Shown here: one piece after another, positions 55,152 through 62,145 of the stretch
Layout of the letters: each line of letters opens with the position of its first letter
Numbering within the stretch: position 1 is the first letter of the stretch
From: DATFVA01 sp963774455
GTDB lineage: Bacteria > Bacteroidota > Ignavibacteria > Ignavibacteriales > Ignavibacteriaceae
Direction: 5' to 3'
Assembly (NCBI GenBank): GCA_963774455.1
Contig: CAVZFD010000005.1
Coordinates: forward strand, 124,001 to 188,000
Length of the DNA stretch: 64,000 nucleotides
Translations under genes and position numbers: made by a program
The notes under the pieces: generated by a model
Told to the model about the DNA's origin: nothing
Seen by the model: the letters and a program-made list of their open reading frames with translations, nothing else
Databases searched by the model: none

Positions 55152-55197
55152 TGCTGTCGCAACTCAGTCATTGCCGGGTGCGACAGCATAATTTTTC
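55152..55197 (+). terminator. Rho-independent terminator after the DUF2911 gene
   Basis: Perfect 10-bp stem TGCTGTCGCA/TGCGACAGCA (55152-55161 and 55179-55188) with a 17-nt loop, followed by TAATTTTT. Confidence 0.85.
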
Positions 55198-55299
55198 CTC
55201 AAAAATTTCTTCTTGATTATCTGGCCTTACCTATCACCGATTGTCCTCACAGAAAATCCCCACAAATGTATAACTGATTTAATAATACATATTTAATGT

Positions 55300-55307
55300 T
55301 AAATTTG
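55300..55307 (+). promoter_or_regulatory. Candidate Bacteroidota-type -7 element before the rhomboid gene
   Basis: TAAATTTG matches TAnnTTTG, 21 nt before the ATG at 55329. No -33 TTG seen. Confidence 0.35.
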
Positions 55308-55328
55308 TGTTATTGAAGGATTGTAACA

Positions 55329-55985
55329 ATGGAAGAACAAAAAAATTCCCCGCAAACGGTGAAAAGTCTGATGATTCCCGGAGGCTTCATTGTAGTTTTA
55401 TGGATGATCCTCTTTTTTCAACAGACATTTAACCTGAACTTCCCGTACGAATTCGGTCTTTATCCAAGAACTTTTTCCGGGCTGATCGGAATTATCACCT
55501 CACCGCTGATTCACGCCGGTTATACACATCTGTTCTCGAATACTCTCCCGGTATTTCTGCTTTCGGCAGGAATAATATACTTTTACCCGGAGACCGCATT
55601 TAAGGTAATCGGTATAATATATATCGCAACGGGATTGCTGGTATGGCTTTTTGCCCGTTCTGTGTTTCATATAGGTGCATCGGGATTGATATATGGTTTC
55701 GCCGCTTTCCTGTTCTTCAGCGGAATTTTTAAGAGGGATAACCGCTCTATAGGACTCTCTCTCCTGGTAACTTTCCTCTACGGGGGGATGGTATGGGGAA
55801 TCCTTCCAGGGCAGCCTGGCATTTCATGGGAATCGCACTTTTTCGGCGGAATAACAGGGATAATCTGTGCATTCATTTTCCGTAAAAAAGATAAGCATTA
55901 TAAATACGACTGGGAAGCAGAGGAAAGTGATGTGCCTCCTGATAAACTTGAAATTTCATACGACAAAGACAGGCGGGATGAGTGA
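55329..55985 (+). CDS. Rhomboid family intramembrane serine protease
   Basis: 218 aa with six hydrophobic segments. The catalytic dyad is S118 in HIGASGLIYG and H170 in WESHFFGGITG; the HLFSNTLP motif supplies the oxyanion residues. A charged cytoplasmic tail (about 186-218) follows. Rhomboids cut membrane-spanning substrates; the target is unknown. Confidence 0.93.
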   Translation: MEEQKNSPQTVKSLMIPGGFIVVLWMILFFQQTFNLNFPYEFGLYPRTFSGLIGIITSPLIHAGYTHLFSNTLPVFLLSAGIIYFYPETAFKVIGIIYIATGLLVWLFARSVFHIGASGLIYGFAAFLFFSGIFKRDNRSIGLSLLVTFLYGGMVWGILPGQPGISWESHFFGGITGIICAFIFRKKDKHYKYDWEAEESDVPPDKLEISYDKDRRDE

Positions 55986-56091
55986 TCTAAGGAATAATCC
56001 AAAGTTTGATTTTAAGTATATCAGAGCGAATATCCCGAAAGAAATCTCTATGAAGGAGACAGGTTCCAAACGCCACCCCAGAACAGCCTGA
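55978..56091 (+). other. Possible 37-codon frame after the rhomboid gene
   Basis: Starts within the end of the rhomboid gene (MSDLRNNPKFDFKYIRANIP ...) and stops at 56089-56091. Composition is protein-like, but no family or good ribosome binding site was seen. Either a small protein or a gene remnant. Confidence 0.25.
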
Positions 56092-56225
56092 AACAGCCTT
56101 TGCCTTCATCGCTTTAATGTTAATTCACCAAACTTTTTTTATTTTGTGGGGAATTTATGTAAATAGCAAACCTTTGAAAAATAACTTTGGAATTTGAGAA
56201 AGAAAATCACAAGAGGAAATTACTA

Positions 56226-56580
56226 ATGAAAAAAACAACATCAGAAACCAGAAAATACCGCCTGGATATGAATGATAAAATACTTAACTCAGGCTTCAGG
56301 GATTTTAATAAATTTTTTGCCCTGGATAATAAAGCTTACATAGACGGCGCACTTCCGGCAAAGACGAAAGAGCTGATGGGACTTGTTGCATCCATGGTAA
56401 TGCGATGCAATGACTGCATCTTTCTATCATATCGACAGATCTATACAGGAAGGCGCGGGCAGGGAGGAACTGTATGAGTCATTTAATATCGCACTTATTG
56501 TTGGCGGCTCAATAGTAATCCCTCATCTGAGATATGGTTTCGAGGTGATGGAAGATATCCTTACGGAATCAATTAAATAA
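56226..56580 (+). pseudogene. AhpD/carboxymuconolactone decarboxylase family protein, split by a +1 frameshift
   Basis: The first frame runs from the ATG at 56226 (GAGGA upstream) to C61-N-D-C64-I-F and then leaves the family. The rest of the protein, YHIDRSIQEGAGREELYESF and VGGSIVIPHLRYGFEVMEDI, continues one base later up to TAA at 56578-56580. Together they give a 117-aa protein with the CxxCxxxH redox motif of AhpD-like proteins, whose His lies after the shift. The junction is TTTC (56421-56424), where tRNA-Phe could slip from TTT to TTC. Pseudogene, sequence error and programmed shift are all possible. Confidence 0.8.
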
Positions 56581-56603
56581 TTTTTCAATTTTACAGGACT
56601 ACA

Positions 56604-56861
56604 ATGGAATATATCGGAATTATCGGACTGCTGGCTCTGGCTGCCGGGTGGATCCCCCAGACCATCGAAACCATAAAATATAAACGCTGCAACATAAACC
56701 TCTATTTCCTTATCCTTAACTTTATAGGAAGTGTATCCCTCACTATCTATGCAATCTTTCTTCACGACGCTGTTTTTACAATTCTTAATTCAATGACTAC
56801 AATCGGTGCGGTTATTAACCTGTTTTACAAACTCCAATCGGTAAAAGGAGCAAATGTTTGA
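56604..56861 (+). CDS. SemiSWEET-like (PQ-loop) sugar transporter
   Basis: 85 aa with three membrane helices and the PQ motif in GWIPQTIETIKYKRC; a conserved Asn lies in the last helix (AVINLFYK). SemiSWEETs work as dimers and move sugars by facilitated diffusion. A few other small PQ-loop families exist, so the substrate is unproven. It overlaps rdgB by 4 nt. Confidence 0.85.
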   Translation: MEYIGIIGLLALAAGWIPQTIETIKYKRCNINLYFLILNFIGSVSLTIYAIFLHDAVFTILNSMTTIGAVINLFYKLQSVKGANV

Positions 56862-57442
56862 ATAAAATTATAATTGCTACCACCAACCAGGGAAAGCTGA
56901 AGGAAATAAAAAAAATATTGAAGGATCTTCCGTTCGATCTCTTGAGTCTGGGTGATTTTGAGGATGTTCCTGACGTAATCGAAGATAGGGATACTTTTCT
57001 CGGTAATGCAGAAAAAAAAGCGGCGGAGATCTTTAATGTCCTTAAAATACCGGTTATGGCGGACGATTCAGGACTTTCAGTTGATCAACTCAGCGGCAGA
57101 CCGGGTGTTTATTCTGCAAGGTATGCGGGGAAAAACTCATCAGATGAGGAGAATAACAAGAAACTAATCTCAGAACTGAAGCGGCTGCCGTCACCTCACC
57201 CTGCAAGGTTTATTTCTGTCGCTGTTTATTATGACGGTAATAACTATATTTCCGCCTCCGGTGAGCTGATTGGTGAAATAATTCTTAACCCGAAAGGACA
57301 CAATGGGTTTGGTTACGACCCTTTATTTGTACCTGAAGGTTATACGTCAACACTGGCGGAATTATCTTTTGAAGAGAAAAACAGTATAAGTCACCGGGCT
57401 GAGGCATTTAATAAACTGAAAAAAAAGTTAATCGGAGGTTAA
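56858..57442 (+). CDS. rdgB: XTP/dITP diphosphatase (RdgB/HAM1)
   Basis: Removes ITP, dITP and XTP from the nucleotide pool. 194 aa with IIATTNQGKLKEI, PVMADDSGLSVDQLSGRPGV, YSARYAG, GHNGFGYDPLFVPEG and SHRAEAFNKL. Start is TTG at 56858, overlapping the preceding stop. It ends 1 nt before the next lipoprotein gene. Confidence 0.96.
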   Translation: MNKIIIATTNQGKLKEIKKILKDLPFDLLSLGDFEDVPDVIEDRDTFLGNAEKKAAEIFNVLKIPVMADDSGLSVDQLSGRPGVYSARYAGKNSSDEENNKKLISELKRLPSPHPARFISVAVYYDGNNYISASGELIGEIILNPKGHNGFGYDPLFVPEGYTSTLAELSFEEKNSISHRAEAFNKLKKKLIGG

Positions 57443-57443
57443 T

Positions 57444-58214
57444 ATGATTAGGTTCCTTTCCGGTTCAGTAATAATAATATTATTAGGACTCTTAATAAAT
57501 GCATGTAATAAGGATAATAGCACGAATCCTCCTGTTCAGAACAACACGGGATATTTTCCCAATGGGGACGGTACCACCTATACGTATTCTATAGCAAAAA
57601 CTGATTCAAACGGAACTCAGAACACAGGAACCCGCAGCACTGAATACAGCAGCACAGAAGTAAAAAACGGTACAACTTACCAGGTGCAAATCGACTCGAT
57701 AAATATTTCGGGCGTATCATCTGTCTCGCTTTCGTATTTCCGCAAGACAAATGACAGTCTTTATTACTTCCTGGATACCACCGGACTCTCAGCCTCAATT
57801 CCTGATAGTTTAAGAAACAATGTCTCCCTCGATGCCGAAATGAAGATTTTGTCATTCCCCGTGGATGTAAATAAAACCTGGCCGGTTTTTACGTTATCCA
57901 TAAAGTACCTTATTTTTACTATCCCTGTATTGACAGTTGAAGGTGCTTATGACGGAACTGAAAATGTTACGCTGCATCTTAATTCAGGAGATATAAATAA
58001 AGATGCTGTCAGATTAAAATATACACTTAGCATTGAAGTACCCGGCGGTCCGACAACAGAATATCATGCTTCCGCATGGCTGGTTGACGGTATTGGAATT
58101 GTGAAGTGGCAGGGCAACGCTGCGATATTGGACGCCTTTGCCGGAGGCGGAATCGATCTTTCAGATACAACTTCTGTAATTACTCAAAGTTTAACTTCAT
58201 ACGATATTAAATAA
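57444..58214 (+). CDS. Lipoprotein of unknown function
   Basis: 256 aa. The lipobox is LINAC (C21), followed by NKDNSTNPPV, the same polar leader seen in the lipoprotein at 37147-38967. The mature part is rich in Thr and Ser and looks beta-stranded (YFPNGDGTTYTYSIAKTDSN, STEVKNGTTYQVQIDSINIS). No family recognised. GGAGGT precedes the ATG. Confidence 0.75.
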   Translation: MIRFLSGSVIIILLGLLINACNKDNSTNPPVQNNTGYFPNGDGTTYTYSIAKTDSNGTQNTGTRSTEYSSTEVKNGTTYQVQIDSINISGVSSVSLSYFRKTNDSLYYFLDTTGLSASIPDSLRNNVSLDAEMKILSFPVDVNKTWPVFTLSIKYLIFTIPVLTVEGAYDGTENVTLHLNSGDINKDAVRLKYTLSIEVPGGPTTEYHASAWLVDGIGIVKWQGNAAILDAFAGGGIDLSDTTSVITQSLTSYDIK

Positions 58215-58229
58215 CCTGGTAACTTCGCA

Positions 58230-58252
58230 GAGACGAGTCCCTGACTCGTCTC
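58230..58252. repeat. 10-bp inverted repeat with a 3-nt loop
   Basis: GAGACGAGTC (58230-58239) and GACTCGTCTC (58243-58252) around CCT form a tight hairpin after the lipoprotein gene. It lacks a T tail, so it looks like a dispersed palindromic element rather than a classical terminator. Confidence 0.7.
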
Positions 58253-58272
58253 AAATCCAAAGTCGTTGAGGG

Positions 58273-58337
58273 TTCGCGCCATTGTGCTTTAGCGGCATTA
58301 TTCTTAATTCTTCGCGCCTTTGTGTCTTAGCGGCATT
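58273..58337. repeat. Two direct copies of a TTCGCGCC...TTAGCGGCATT repeat
   Basis: The copies at 58273-58299 and 58311-58336 share TTCGCGCC, TTGTG and TTAGCGGCATT. Similar TTCGCGCCTTTG-type repeats recur in genomes of this group. Together with the neighbouring hairpin this makes the 128-nt space a small repeat island. Confidence 0.6.
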
Positions 58338-58342
58338 CTTTC

Positions 58343-59026
58343 CTATTTCGTAGCAATAATGGTCTGTACAATCCCCATTGTAAGCGGATATATCTCAATA
58401 TTCCTGAAGCCCGAATTCCTCAGAAGCTCCGGCATATCTATTTTCTCATCAAATTCCTCAACCGAACGCGGAAGGTATTTATAAGCCGCCATATCCCCGG
58501 AAATTAATCCGCCTACCAAAGGAAGAATCTTTTTGAAATAAAACTTATACAGGGCCTTGAACGCAGAATTAGAGGGGAGTCTGAACTCAATTATCGTTGC
58601 CTTTCCGCCCCTGGTTAATATCCGGTAGAAGGAATTGAATCCTTCCCGGATATCGTAAAAATTCCTCACACCGAAGGCAACAGTTATATTTGTAACAGAT
58701 TCATCTTTAAGCGGAAGATTTTCCGCGACCATCTGTACTGTTTTTGATTTTATCCAATCACTCTTCTTCTCAAAAAGCTGAAGCATATTTAACGAATAAT
58801 CAGCTCCGAAGATTTTTTTTGCTCCTTGTTTCCTTGCCTCAATTGCAACGTCTCCGGTACCGCAGGCAACATCCAGCAGGATACTATCTGAATTAAGTCC
58901 GGTAAGCTCCAAAGCTTTTTTTCTCCAGTAAAAATCCATCCCGAAGCTCAGCAGATGATTAAGAAAATCATATTTCCAGGCAATAGAATCAAATATCTTT
59001 TTAACTTCTTTTTTCTTTTCAATCAT
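58343..59026 (-). CDS. ubiE: Demethylmenaquinone methyltransferase
   Basis: 227 aa class I SAM methyltransferase (UbiE/MenG). VKKIFDSIAWKYDFLNHLLS and MDFYWRKKAL are the family N-terminus, LLDVACGTGDVA the SAM site and NITVAFGVRNFYDI the second signature. It completes menaquinone synthesis; a menaquinone-using organism would need only this activity. It overlaps the PAP2 gene by 8 nt. Confidence 0.95.
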   Translation of the reverse strand: MIEKKKEVKKIFDSIAWKYDFLNHLLSFGMDFYWRKKALELTGLNSDSILLDVACGTGDVAIEARKQGAKKIFGADYSLNMLQLFEKKSDWIKSKTVQMVAENLPLKDESVTNITVAFGVRNFYDIREGFNSFYRILTRGGKATIIEFRLPSNSAFKALYKFYFKKILPLVGGLISGDMAAYKYLPRSVEEFDEKIDMPELLRNSGFRNIEIYPLTMGIVQTIIATK

Positions 59027-59981
59027 ATTTTATTTTATTGTATTGGAATTCTTCCAGGTCTGTTCTTTTTCTCCACCAGTTAAAAATGTATTTCCCTGAC
59101 CACAAAGAGAACATCATAAAAGCCAGTCCTCCGACAAGATCAATCACATAATGATACTGAAGATAGACAGTCGCGAAAATCAGAAGTGAACCAACGGGAA
59201 TGAAAAAATATCTGGAACGGCTTTTCAGCCTTACAGACAGGTACATTACGATAAGCGTTATCATCGTGTGTCCGCTGGGGAAGACATCTCTCTGGACAAA
59301 TTCGGCCGGATTAAGAGTAGAAGGCGTAATTGATTCTCCAAAATTTACGAAATCCCGCAAGTATTTCGTAAACAGTAATCCCGGCAGCTGTTGGTCAAGT
59401 TCGGCAAAATTATGCAGAGTGAAACGGGGACCAATACCCGGCAGTGCGAAATAGCCAAGGTAGGAAAGAAAAAATCCATACACTAAAGAGAATATTGCAA
59501 AATCAACGGCCAGGTATTTATGCTTCCTGAGAAGGACCAGGGCAAGTATGATTGGCAGAAGGTAGAACATGCTGTATATAATCTGAAGTACTTCCGTCAG
59601 CAGAGGAAATGCTATCTTCTGCAGAACCTGTGTGGGATTAGCGCCGAATATCCAGTAATCGATTTTTATAAAAAGCCAGTCGTAATCCTGCCCTCTGATG
59701 GGCTTTATCATAAAGTAGAGTTCTTTAAATGTAATAAAGATTAATGGTGCTATATACCAGTAATGAATCACCCGCCAGAGTTTTAATATTCTGTTTACTC
59801 TCGAGGAAAGAAATAAGAAAAGCAAAGGACTATTACCCCGATATTCATCAGCATCCAGGTAGAAGTATTTTCTAATTTTATCATGAAAAATAATATTCAT
59901 AATAATCAGGAAGACATAGAAAACGACAACTACAAGATCGTAGGACTTCAGATTCTTTATAAAAGATTTAAATCTTTTCAT
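59019..59981 (-). CDS. PAP2/Aur1-like membrane phosphatase or phosphotransferase
   Basis: 320 aa with about six membrane helices. PAP2 motifs are visible: FPSGHTMITLIVMYL (motif 2, SGH) and YHYVIDLVGGLAFM (motif 3, His and Asp); motif 1 is weak, as in the Aur1/inositol-phosphoceramide-synthase-like branch, with PGIGPRF in a loop. It may handle lipid phosphates such as undecaprenyl pyrophosphate or sphingolipid head groups. It overlaps rsmA by 4 nt and ubiE by 8 nt. Confidence 0.85.
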   Translation of the reverse strand: MKRFKSFIKNLKSYDLVVVVFYVFLIIMNIIFHDKIRKYFYLDADEYRGNSPLLFLFLSSRVNRILKLWRVIHYWYIAPLIFITFKELYFMIKPIRGQDYDWLFIKIDYWIFGANPTQVLQKIAFPLLTEVLQIIYSMFYLLPIILALVLLRKHKYLAVDFAIFSLVYGFFLSYLGYFALPGIGPRFTLHNFAELDQQLPGLLFTKYLRDFVNFGESITPSTLNPAEFVQRDVFPSGHTMITLIVMYLSVRLKSRSRYFFIPVGSLLIFATVYLQYHYVIDLVGGLAFMMFSLWSGKYIFNWWRKRTDLEEFQYNKIKYD

Positions 59982-60778
59982 TGGCCGGAATTATTAAGGG
60001 GATGATTAAGTGTATATAATGCAAGATTTTCAAAATCCTTTATGTTAAGTTGTTCAGCGCGAAGAGATAGGTCAATGCCTGAACCTGAAAAATTTATATC
60101 GCTAAATATACTGTCTCCCAGTGAATTTTTTAAGGTTTTTCTTCTTTTTCCGAAGGAAGCTTTCACAATTTCAATGAATCTTTTTTTGAGTTCTTTACTG
60201 ATGGCAGGATCTTTCATAAAAATATGAATGACTGCCGAATAGACTTTAGGTTTCGGATAAAAAACATTCGGTGATACCTTAAAACAAAACTTTACTTCAG
60301 CAAAATATCCAAGGAGTACAGAAAGAATTCCGTATTCTTTCGTCCCTGGTTTGGAAGTAATCCTTTTGGCTACTTCATACTGTACCATGAGTACAGCATC
60401 ATTAATAATTTTGTTATCCTCAATCAGCTTGAAAATGATAGGAGATGTCAGGTTGTAGGGTATATTTCCAGCTATTCTAAGCTTACGGCTATTCTGGTTA
60501 TAAAAATTATGCAGATCCGTCTTCAGGAAATCTTCATTATAGAATTTTACAGACGGGTATTTCTCAGCAAGGTCTTCCTTAACCCTTTTATCAATCTCGA
60601 TGGCAGCAATCTCGGCATCCGTTTCAGCCAGCTTTGAGGTCAAAGCACCCATACCGGGACCAACTTCAATAATAAAGTCTCCTCCGGCAGGATTTATCTC
60701 CCTGACAATTTTTCCGAGAATATTGTTATCAGTAAGAAAATTCTGTCCAAATCTCTTCAAGGGTTTAACTTTTTCCAT
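59978..60778 (-). CDS. rsmA: 16S rRNA dimethyladenosine transferase
   Basis: KsgA dimethylates two adenosines near the 3' end of 16S rRNA during 30S maturation. 266 aa with KRFGQNFLTDNNILGKIV, the SAM site IIEVGPGMGALTSKLAE and the catalytic motif AGNIPYNLTSPII. It is the first gene of rsmA-PAP2-ubiE on the minus strand. Confidence 0.97.
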   Translation of the reverse strand: MEKVKPLKRFGQNFLTDNNILGKIVREINPAGGDFIIEVGPGMGALTSKLAETDAEIAAIEIDKRVKEDLAEKYPSVKFYNEDFLKTDLHNFYNQNSRKLRIAGNIPYNLTSPIIFKLIEDNKIINDAVLMVQYEVAKRITSKPGTKEYGILSVLLGYFAEVKFCFKVSPNVFYPKPKVYSAVIHIFMKDPAISKELKKRFIEIVKASFGKRRKTLKNSLGDSIFSDINFSGSGIDLSLRAEQLNIKDFENLALYTLNHPLNNSGQ

Positions 60779-61155
60779 TTTATTAAATTAACGGAAGATT
60801 GAACCATATACAATTTTTTTATTCTTTACATTTAAGATCGCATTGGACCCAAAACAATAGAAGTTTAATTATTGCCGGAATAAGCGTTGACTATATACAT
60901 ATACAGAGACTGCTGACAGTATTTTCTTTAAATTAAGGTGTTTTATTTAAGTCTTAATTATGTCTAAAATTCTTATAAATATTCGCCGGTATATTGAACA
61001 GCAATGTCTGATGAGTCCCTTTTTTGACGTAAAAATCGAGGCAGTTTTTAATAATTGAATAAAGTTCCTGATAACGGTTGCCGGGATTCCGACAAAGACA
61101 ATGGCTTTTTTGAAAATTTTTTTATTTATTCATAGCTTTCAGTAAACGATAAATT
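60779..61155. other. Gap of about 380 nt between divergent rsmA and ROK kinase
   Basis: A/T-rich, with only a 34-codon frame (ATG at 60960) without ribosome binding site. It must hold promoters for both flanking genes; none could be placed with confidence and no RNA gene was recognised. Confidence 0.45.
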
Positions 61156-61158
61156 AAA

Positions 61159-61173
61159 AAGGAGCAGAGTCTG
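61159..61173 (+). promoter_or_regulatory. Ribosome binding site and CTG start of the ROK kinase
   Basis: AAGGAG (61159-61164), six bases, then CTG (61171-61173). An in-frame TAA at 61150 limits the frame upstream. Confidence 0.5.
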
Positions 61174-62145
61174 AGTAAGAAATATATCATCAGCGTAGAT
61201 ATGGGGGGGACCAAGATTCTTGCAGCAGTACTAAATTCAGAAGAGGGAATAGTTAAAAAACTGAAACGTCCCACGGGAACAGGAAAAGGTGCAGATGAGT
61301 ACGTTAAAGACCTTGCAGATACGGTTAAAGACCTTGTTAAGGAATCAGGAATAGATAAAGATCGGATTGCAGCCGTTTGTCTGGGTGTTCCGGGAAGCGT
61401 CAACCCTTTCACCGGCGTTATAGCGATGGCACCTAACCTTGGACTAAGGGATTATAACATAAAAGAAAAACTTGAAGAGCTGATTCCTTATAAAGTACTT
61501 ATAGAAAACGATGTAAACCTTGGTGCCCTCGGCGTAAAATATTACGGCCTTGGTAAGGATGCTAAAGATATGCTCGTAGTCTTTATAGGTACTGGTATTG
61601 GTGCAGGATTTATTTTCGATGGAAAACTATTCAGGGGGGCAGATTATGCTGCGGGGGAAATCGGTCATATTAAAGTTGAGAAAGACGGACCATTATGCGG
61701 ATGCGGCAACCATGGCTGCTTTGAAGCTGTCGCAAGCAGGACAGCAGTCGACAGAAATATTAAAAAAGATCTGAAAAAGGGTGAAAATAGTATCCTGAAA
61801 GAATTCGCCGGTTCGGAAAAACAAATTAAAAGCAAGGTCCTGGCTAATGCTGTGAAAAAGGGAGATAAGGTTACAATAAAGCATCTGACCAAAGCCTGTC
61901 AGACCATTGGAAAAGTTCTGGCCGATATTACAAACCTGCTTAACCTCGATCTGATAGTTCTGGGGGGAGGAGTAATAGAAGCGCTTGATAAATTTATGCT
62001 TCCGATAATCAAAGAATCTTTTAAGCAGAACGCACTGCCTTCTTCTTCCAAAGGATTAAAACTTCTGCCTTCAAAGCTTGGCGATGATGCAGCATTATAC
62101 GGTGGTTTACCGCTTGCAGAAGAATTCCTGAAGGTTAAGATCTAA
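61171..62145 (+). CDS. ROK family sugar kinase, apparent CTG start
   Basis: 324 aa glucokinase/ROK protein. ATP-binding DMGGTKI (D10) at the N-terminus, ENDVNLGALG with the catalytic Asp, GTGIGAGFIFDGKLFRG and the zinc site CGCGNHGCFEAVAS are all present. The first ATG (61201) would start inside the DxGGTK motif and lose its Asp. AAGGAG at 61159-61164, 6 nt before CTG at 61171, gives the normal family N-terminus (SKKYIISVDMGG). No ATG, GTG or TTG lies in that space. It probably phosphorylates glucose or a related sugar. Its stop overlaps the convergent ABC-F stop. Confidence 0.9.
   Translation: MSKKYIISVDMGGTKILAAVLNSEEGIVKKLKRPTGTGKGADEYVKDLADTVKDLVKESGIDKDRIAAVCLGVPGSVNPFTGVIAMAPNLGLRDYNIKEKLEELIPYKVLIENDVNLGALGVKYYGLGKDAKDMLVVFIGTGIGAGFIFDGKLFRGADYAAGEIGHIKVEKDGPLCGCGNHGCFEAVASRTAVDRNIKKDLKKGENSILKEFAGSEKQIKSKVLANAVKKGDKVTIKHLTKACQTIGKVLADITNLLNLDLIVLGGGVIEALDKFMLPIIKESFKQNALPSSSKGLKLLPSKLGDDAALYGGLPLAEEFLKVKI

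Noticed and set aside
60960..61064. 34-codon frame between rsmA and the ROK kinase
   Set aside because: No ribosome binding site, A/T-rich chance frame.
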